This document shows, piece by piece, positions 58,629 through 64,000 of a DNA stretch of 64,000 nt. The stretch is from Gastranaerophilus sp944325835. GTDB lineage: Bacteria > Cyanobacteriota > Vampirovibrionia > Gastranaerophilales > Gastranaerophilaceae. The stretch's first letter is position 1. Each line of letters begins with the position of its first letter. Below the pieces are notes generated by a model. The model saw only the letters and a program-made list of their open reading frames with translations, ran no database searches and had not been told where the DNA came from. Both the position numbers and the translations under genes were made by a program. The stretch is from contig OZ007029.1 in NCBI GenBank assembly GCA_963931575.1, positions 1,860,001-1,924,000 of the forward strand, given 5' to 3'.

Positions 58629-60002
58629 ATGAAATTATTTAATTCATTCACAAACAAGATAGAAGAGTTTAAGCCTATTGAAGAAAATAAAGTTAAAATG
58701 TATGTTTGCGGGCCTACGGTTTATGATTATGCGCACCTCGGGCATGCACGCTGCTATATTACGTGGGATGTACTTTACAGGTATTTAAAATTCAAGGGTT
58801 ATGATGTGACTTATTGCCGTAACGTTACGGATGTGGATGATAAAATTCTTAAAAAAGCCGAAAAAGAAGGCAAAACGCCGGAAGAGGTTTCTACTTACTG
58901 GTACAAGGCTTTTTCTGAAAGTATGAAAAAACTTAACACCCTTAAACCGGACATTGAGCCGTTTGCTACAAAGACTCTGGGCGAAATGATTTCTATTATA
59001 AAAGATTTGATTAATAAAGGTTTTGCGTATGAGGTTAACGGGGATGTTTATTTCCGCGTGAAAAAGTTCCCTCAGTACGGAATGCTTTCAAAGCAGCCGA
59101 TTGACCAGCTTGAAAGCGGTGCGCGTGTTGAGGTCGGCGAGGTTAAAGAGGATGCGCTTGATTTCGCGCTCTGGAAAAAGGATGAAAAGTTTGGCTACAA
59201 ATCCCCTTGGGGCGTCGGGCGTCCCGGCTGGCATATTGAATGCTCTGCCATGAGCCGCAAGTATTTGGGAAAAACCATTGATATTCACGCAGGCGGCGCG
59301 GATTTGATTTTCCCTCACCATGAAAATGAAATCGCACAATCTGAATGCGCTAACGGATGTAAGTTTGTTAATTACTGGCTTCACAACGGATTTGTTACGA
59401 TTAACAAAGAAAAAATGTCAAAATCTCTGGGTAATTTCCTTACAATTGATGATTTGTTGAAAAATTATGATGCGAATACAATTCGTTTCTTTATCCTGAC
59501 AAACCACTACCGTATGCCTGTTGAGTTTTCGGATGAAGCTTTGAGTGCTGCGGCAAGCGGTGTCAAAAGAATGGTTAATGCAAAGCAAACAAAAATTAAT
59601 GACTCGCTGAAACTTGAGGAAACGCCGGAATACAAGGCTTTTGTTGAAGCTATGGATGAGGATTTGAATACTTCTAAAGCAATGGCTGTACTGTTCGACC
59701 TTGCGACCCGTGCAAATAAGGATGAGGAAAACGCTTTCACAATCCTATATAAATTGGCAAGTGTTCTGGGCTTTAGCTTTGAAAAGGCAAAATTGAGCGA
59801 GGAGGAACTTAAAACGGCATTGAAAACCGTTGGCGGGAAACTCGGTAAAGATTTTGCGTCAATGGAGGAGCTGATTGCATATCGTAAAGAAGCGCGTGAC
59901 GCTAAAAACTGGGCAGTCGCGGATGCTATTCGGGTTGCTCTGGATGAAGAGAATATTGTACTTAAAGACACTAAGGACGGTACGGTTTGGGAAGTAAAAT
60001 AG
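58629..60002 (+). CDS. cysS: Cysteinyl-tRNA synthetase
   Basis: A 457-residue class I synthetase. HIGH-type motif 'HLGH' (36-39), KMSKS at 262-266, zinc ligands Cys27, Cys205, His230 and Glu234 ('FPHHENEIAQSE'). The ATG at 58629 follows TGAGGAT; an earlier in-frame ATG lacks a ribosome site. It overlaps the SpoIID gene by 16 nt. Confidence 0.95.
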   Translation: MKLFNSFTNKIEEFKPIEENKVKMYVCGPTVYDYAHLGHARCYITWDVLYRYLKFKGYDVTYCRNVTDVDDKILKKAEKEGKTPEEVSTYWYKAFSESMKKLNTLKPDIEPFATKTLGEMISIIKDLINKGFAYEVNGDVYFRVKKFPQYGMLSKQPIDQLESGARVEVGEVKEDALDFALWKKDEKFGYKSPWGVGRPGWHIECSAMSRKYLGKTIDIHAGGADLIFPHHENEIAQSECANGCKFVNYWLHNGFVTINKEKMSKSLGNFLTIDDLLKNYDANTIRFFILTNHYRMPVEFSDEALSAAASGVKRMVNAKQTKINDSLKLEETPEYKAFVEAMDEDLNTSKAMAVLFDLATRANKDEENAFTILYKLASVLGFSFEKAKLSEEELKTALKTVGGKLGKDFASMEELIAYRKEARDAKNWAVADAIRVALDEENIVLKDTKDGTVWEVK

Positions 60003-61708
60003 GCAAAGTTCTAACGGCGTCATTGCTTGTGGGGTTTATGGGCTTGAGTGCCGCTGCGTATCAAATTCCTGAAAAGACGCTTCAAATTGCACGTCAGAGA
60101 ATGGTCGAAGCCGTTGAGCAGAAAGGGCCGGACTCGGAAGTTATTCGCGTTGGTATCGGAAATCAGGCGTTTAATTCTTATAATTACAAAGAAATATCTG
60201 TTTACGGCACAGATACGCTTGGCATTTATGACGGGAATAAATTTATAACAACGGTAGGCGCGAACTTTCCGGTAAAAGTACGCCTGACGCCAAAGGGTAC
60301 GTTTGAGATTTCTTCCGGCGGAAAGCTGTTGGAGGAAGTTGACGGACCTGTTCATTTCGTATGTGATAAGGGGCTTTTGGGTGTAACGGATTTAAAACGT
60401 GCCGGAAAACCTGCGCTTTATCACGGCGCGTTTGAGATTGTGAAGAGTATAAACAACGGATTTTTTAACCTTGTAAATATGGTTGAGGTTGAAGAGTATT
60501 TAAAAGGCGTCGTGCCGAACGAGATGCCTGTGCGTTTCGGGCTGGAAGCTTTGAAGGCACAGAGTGTTACGGCAAGAAACTATGTTCTTTCGCCGCGGGT
60601 TAAATCGTCGCCTAATTATGATGTTGTGGATTCCGTTGCAAGTCAGGTTTATTACGGCGCAAATACCGAAAAGGAAATCGCAACCCGTGCGGTTCAGGAA
60701 ACAGAGGGTATTGTTGCCCTGCATAACGGGGAATTGATTCTTGCCCAGTACTGTTCGACCGCAGGCGGTTATACAGAGGATTTCGCTTATGTTTTTTCTG
60801 ACCCGAAAACAAAAGCTTTCCCTTCGATTGTAAAACCGTATCTTGTCGCAAAACCTGATATTCCGGAACAGCCGTCCCTGGAAATAGAAGAAAACGCATT
60901 GAATTTTTACAGCACGGTTCCGGATTCTTTTGACTTGAAATCGCCGTATTACCGTTGGACGCGCGAGTGGACTGTTGATGAACTCAAAGCAAATCTTGAA
61001 ACGACACTTCCGACGCAAAGTCTTACCGGTTTTGTAACTCCGGAATTTGCCAAGGGTGAAAGCCTCGGGACGATTAAAAATATTTATGTTAAACAGCGCG
61101 GCAAATCCGGTAAAATTATTGAACTTGTCATTGAAACCGATAAAAAACAAATTCATCTGTATAAAGAACTTGTAATCCGCCGTGCATTTATAAAAGACGG
61201 TAAAGCTTTGCCGTCTGCGAATGTTGTTTTTGTTCCGTCAGCGGATGAGAATGGAAAACTTATTTCAATTAAGGCTTATGGCGGCGGCTACGGGCATGGC
61301 GTCGGAATGAGCCAGTTCGGCGCGGGATTTATGGCGCAGGAACTGGGCAAATCCTATAAAGATATTCTTTTCCATTACTACACCGGCATTGTGCTTGCAA
61401 CAAAACCGGTTACGCTTTCAAAAGATAATGATTTTGTTGCGCAAAGTTTCTATGCGGATAAGGATAAGGTTTTTCTTGTTGTGGAAAACAAAGACAGCGT
61501 GCCGAGTATTATACTGAATATCAACGGAAAAGACAGAATTTTTCCGCTTGAAAGCCACCTTTTTAGCGAGGCTTTGAATAGAATTGATATTTCAAAATAT
61601 ATTAATGCTGGCAAAAATAAAGTAATTTATGTTTATTCTGACGCTGAAAGCAAGGTTAAAGGCAAGGAATTAAGAGTATATATTGAGGTAGGGCGTGGAA
61701 GCAACTAA
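59987..61708 (+). CDS. Exported SpoIID/LytB-domain protein
   Basis: A 573-residue protein starting with TTG inside cysS, with a signal peptide (VLTASLLVGFMGLSAAAYQ-like region). The SpoIID domain shows 'VEEYLKGVVPNEMP', 'LKAQSVTARNYVL', 'YCSTAGGYTEDF' and 'GYGHGVGMSQFGAGFMAQ'. Family members cut peptidoglycan glycan strands as lytic transglycosylases. The gene order with murJ points to cell-wall work. Not a sporulation marker by itself, as the domain is common in Cyanobacteria. Confidence 0.88.
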   Translation: MGSKIGKVLTASLLVGFMGLSAAAYQIPEKTLQIARQRMVEAVEQKGPDSEVIRVGIGNQAFNSYNYKEISVYGTDTLGIYDGNKFITTVGANFPVKVRLTPKGTFEISSGGKLLEEVDGPVHFVCDKGLLGVTDLKRAGKPALYHGAFEIVKSINNGFFNLVNMVEVEEYLKGVVPNEMPVRFGLEALKAQSVTARNYVLSPRVKSSPNYDVVDSVASQVYYGANTEKEIATRAVQETEGIVALHNGELILAQYCSTAGGYTEDFAYVFSDPKTKAFPSIVKPYLVAKPDIPEQPSLEIEENALNFYSTVPDSFDLKSPYYRWTREWTVDELKANLETTLPTQSLTGFVTPEFAKGESLGTIKNIYVKQRGKSGKIIELVIETDKKQIHLYKELVIRRAFIKDGKALPSANVVFVPSADENGKLISIKAYGGGYGHGVGMSQFGAGFMAQELGKSYKDILFHYYTGIVLATKPVTLSKDNDFVAQSFYADKDKVFLVVENKDSVPSIILNINGKDRIFPLESHLFSEALNRIDISKYINAGKNKVIYVYSDAESKVKGKELRVYIEVGRGSN

Positions 61709-63287
61709 AAAAGATTTTTCAACCGGAGTTTTAAAAGCGGCGTGGCTTATCGCACTTGTGACAATTTTTAGTAAATTAATAGGTTTTATCCGCGATATAG
61801 TAATTGCAAACGGATACGGTACATCGCTTGTTTCAGACGCTTATTTCTACGCATACCAGATTCCGGCGCTTGCGATAATCCTTCTTGGCGGTGTCGGCGG
61901 GCCGTTCCACAGCGCAACGGTTGCGGTTTTCTCTAAAATCATTCCCGATTTGAGCGAAAAACCTTCAGAAAAAGTAAATAAATTATACAGTACATTTATC
62001 ACGGTAAGCTTGCTTGCGTTTACTGTTCTGGGCGTGCTGTTTTTTGTCTTTGCGGATAAGATAATGGCGCTGATTGTGTCGGAGGGAAATCCCGAACTTA
62101 TCTCGCTTGCGGCAAAACATTTACAAATTATGACGCCTGTATTTATCATTGGCGGAATTATCGGGATTTATTACGGAATTTTGATTACGTATAAGAAGTT
62201 TATGCTTCCGAATTTCTCTCCGATTTTGATGAGTCTTGCGATAATAATAATGATTACGCTTGTGAAAAATGACCCGTCAGGAATAGTTCTTGCGTGGGCA
62301 ACGACAATCGGTGCCGTGGCGCAGTTTTTACTCCAGTTCCCGCAAATTAGAAAACTCGGCTTTAAATTCAAGCCGAATTTGGAAATAAAGGGTAATCACG
62401 AATTTAAAAACCTTATGGAACTGCTTTTTCCTGCGGCGTTAAGCTCTACTGTCGGACAGCTTCACGTTTATGTGGATATGTTTTTCGCGTCTTGCCTTAT
62501 GGCAGGTGCGTGGACGGCTATCGGCTATGCAAACAGAATTTTTCAATTTCCTGTCGGAATTTTAGTGACGGCGTTTCTTGTACCGCTTTTCCCTATATTC
62601 TCAAGACTCGTTGCCGATAAGGATTTTGACGGTATAAGAAACTATTTTAATAAAGGCGTCGGAGTGCTTTTCTTCTGCTCAATTCCGATAATTATCGGGA
62701 TTTTGACTGTTGGCGAGGACTGTATAAGACTCGTTTTTGAGCGCGGAACATTTGACGCTGAGTCGACAAAAATGGTTACGGAAGCATTGATTTTTCTCTC
62801 GCTCGTAATCGTTCCGTATGTTTTCAGGGATTCAATTACGCGTGTTTATTACGCATTTAACGATTCCAAAACCCCGTTTGTGGTGGCGTTTTCATCAATT
62901 GTACTGAAATATGCCGCAAACTTCCTCTTTATAAATGTTCTGGGTATGCAAATCAGCGGGATTACATTATCACACGCCGTTGTTACCTGCTTTAACGCGA
63001 TACTTTTAGGGTGGCTGATTAAGGATAAAATCGACCTGCAGTACGGAAGATTATGGAAAAATTCCTGGAAGATGATTTTATCAGGCGTTATCTCGTTTGT
63101 GCTTTGCCTTGGCGTTGTAATGCTGTTTAAAGGCGATACCAAACTGATTTTAGCATTGAAAGTTCTTGCGGTATCGGTTGTTTGCCTTGTTTCTTACGTT
63201 GGCGCCAACTTGTTAATGAAAATGGAATACTGCGAAATCCTTTTTGATAGGTTAAAAGGAAAGGTGATGTCTTATGCTAAAAAATAA
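61695..63287 (+). CDS. murJ: Lipid II flippase MurJ
   Basis: A 530-residue MATE-like protein with about 14 membrane helices. Motifs: 'ATIFSKLIGFIRDIVIANGY'-type start, 'AYQIPALAIILLGGVGGPFH' and 'AIGYANRIFQFPVGILVTAF'. It moves lipid II across the inner membrane for peptidoglycan synthesis. GTG start, overlapping the SpoIID gene by 14 nt, with GAGG upstream. Confidence 0.92.
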   Translation: MEATKKDFSTGVLKAAWLIALVTIFSKLIGFIRDIVIANGYGTSLVSDAYFYAYQIPALAIILLGGVGGPFHSATVAVFSKIIPDLSEKPSEKVNKLYSTFITVSLLAFTVLGVLFFVFADKIMALIVSEGNPELISLAAKHLQIMTPVFIIGGIIGIYYGILITYKKFMLPNFSPILMSLAIIIMITLVKNDPSGIVLAWATTIGAVAQFLLQFPQIRKLGFKFKPNLEIKGNHEFKNLMELLFPAALSSTVGQLHVYVDMFFASCLMAGAWTAIGYANRIFQFPVGILVTAFLVPLFPIFSRLVADKDFDGIRNYFNKGVGVLFFCSIPIIIGILTVGEDCIRLVFERGTFDAESTKMVTEALIFLSLVIVPYVFRDSITRVYYAFNDSKTPFVVAFSSIVLKYAANFLFINVLGMQISGITLSHAVVTCFNAILLGWLIKDKIDLQYGRLWKNSWKMILSGVISFVLCLGVVMLFKGDTKLILALKVLAVSVVCLVSYVGANLLMKMEYCEILFDRLKGKVMSYAKK

Positions 63288-63867
63288 AGACGAAATTATA
63301 AAAGTTTTGAAAAATGACGGAGTAATCGTGTATGTGACAGACACCGTCTGGGGGCTTGGCTGCCTGCCGGAGAGCGAAAAGGCTGTTAAAAAGATTTATG
63401 AAATAAAGAAACGTGAAGCGCAAAAACCGTTGATTTTGATGTCGAATGAAGTTTATCACCTTTTGCGCTATGTTGAGGTTATTCCGAAAGTCGGGCAGAA
63501 GCTTATTAAGAAATATTTGCCGGGCGCGCTGACGGTTGTGACGAAGAAAAACGCTGCAGCAACGCCGGACTACATAACTTCCGGCATGGAAACTGTCGGG
63601 ATAAGGGTTCCGGATAACGAAGTTTTCCGTGAAATTTGTGAAATTACACCGGGTCATGTACTGGCAACAACGAGCGCGAATTTGTCACACCAGCCGAGTG
63701 CAAAGAGTTACGAACAGGCACTTGAGAATATGTCAGGTCTGGCGGATTTGATAATTGAGGATTACGGCTATACCTGTAAAGGACTGGAATCAACCGTTGT
63801 CGGAATTTTGGATGACGAAAACTATAAAATATTCCGCCAGGGGTCGCTGAGCGACATCCATATTTAG
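63274..63867 (+). CDS. L-threonylcarbamoyladenylate synthase (YrdC/Sua5 family)
   Basis: A 197-residue single YrdC domain (no C-terminal Sua5 domain), so TsaC-like. 'VIVYVTDTVWGLGC', 'IKKREAQKPLILM', 'LPGALTVVTKK', 'VGIRVPDNEVF' and 'ATTSANLSHQP'. It makes threonylcarbamoyl-AMP for t6A modification of tRNA. It overlaps murJ by 14 nt. Confidence 0.9.
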   Translation: MLKNKDEIIKVLKNDGVIVYVTDTVWGLGCLPESEKAVKKIYEIKKREAQKPLILMSNEVYHLLRYVEVIPKVGQKLIKKYLPGALTVVTKKNAAATPDYITSGMETVGIRVPDNEVFREICEITPGHVLATTSANLSHQPSAKSYEQALENMSGLADLIIEDYGYTCKGLESTVVGILDDENYKIFRQGSLSDIHI

Positions 63868-63875
63868 TAAATGGC
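63843..63875 (+). repeat. 33-nt short repeat, copy 2
   Basis: Covers the last codons (SLSDIHI) and stop of tsaC; similar to 18781-18813. The remaining 125 nt to the window edge hold no supported gene. Confidence 0.55.
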
Positions 63876-64000
63876 TTGCGGTTATAGATATACATATAAG
63901 ATGATATTATTTCCAATGAACTTTAAAACTATCAATTTGTTGAAGGGTTTTGTTGAAATCGCCGTTAAAAAGTATACATCTGTCATCAATATATAAGTAT

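Noticed and set aside
63916..63996. 26-codon ATG frame (MNFKTINLLKGFVEIAV...) at the window end
   Set aside because: No Shine-Dalgarno sequence, no clear promoter and no recognisable features; too short to support without comparison.

Overview
The window looks like a chromosome segment of a non-photosynthetic, fermentative gut bacterium of the Gastranaerophilales (Vampirovibrionia / 'Melainabacteria', sister to Cyanobacteria). This is inference. It rests on AT-rich DNA, several prepilin paralogs sharing the FTMAEILLSLTIIGVVAA start, a Gram-negative envelope (lpxC, lpxD, fabZ, heptose-1-P adenylyltransferase, lipoprotein), and fermentation genes (adhE, a four-subunit ferredoxin-linked 2-oxoacid oxidoreductase). 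No photosynthesis gene, rRNA, tRNA or CRISPR was found.

0-13 kb: the tail of an HTH regulator, an orphan ParD-like antitoxin, a membrane sensor kinase, the 2-oxoacid:ferredoxin oxidoreductase operon, a 1507-residue coiled-coil protein with 89-residue repeats, a FAD oxidase, a zincin-like protein and a RelE/HigB-type toxin-antitoxin pair. 13-27 kb: the asd-hldE(C)-lpxD-lpxC-fabZ operon, lysS, adhE with a Rex-like operator, and the rplS-rbgA-rnhB operon. Three prepilin paralogs begin in this stretch and two more follow (about 28-29 kb and a relic at 54 kb). Three of the five have 13-14 nt poly-G tracts behind their upstream start codons. 29-44 kb: regulators, an HD-GYP protein, panE-yibE/F, hpf, pgpH-ybeY-dgkA, clpB and several lineage-specific small genes.

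44.9-49.9 kb is the most unusual region. Six ~530-bp units repeat in tandem. Each has a palindrome, a leaderless promoter, a ~110-residue three-helix membrane protein on + and, convergent on -, a ~42-residue C-terminal toxin-like fragment. The last unit abuts a full-length toxin-like gene on -, which is interrupted by two copies of a structured palindromic element. I read this as a polymorphic toxin with an array of alternative C-termini and membrane immunity proteins. The same element also splits a prepilin relic at 54 kb, and other copies lie between genes.

50-64 kb: a lipoprotein and TPR protein pair, small unknown genes, anmK, a large acidic low-complexity protein, and the overlapping chain cysS-spoIID-murJ-tsaC. 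Two loci (33.8 and 58.4 kb) encode matching 24-residue hydrophobic peptides, each overlapped by a convergent antisense RNA with its own promoter and terminator. They look like a small type I toxin-antitoxin family.

A recurring feature is a -10 box followed by exactly 6 nt and then ATG, implying many leaderless transcripts. All database-type identifications here are by recognition of motifs, not by search.
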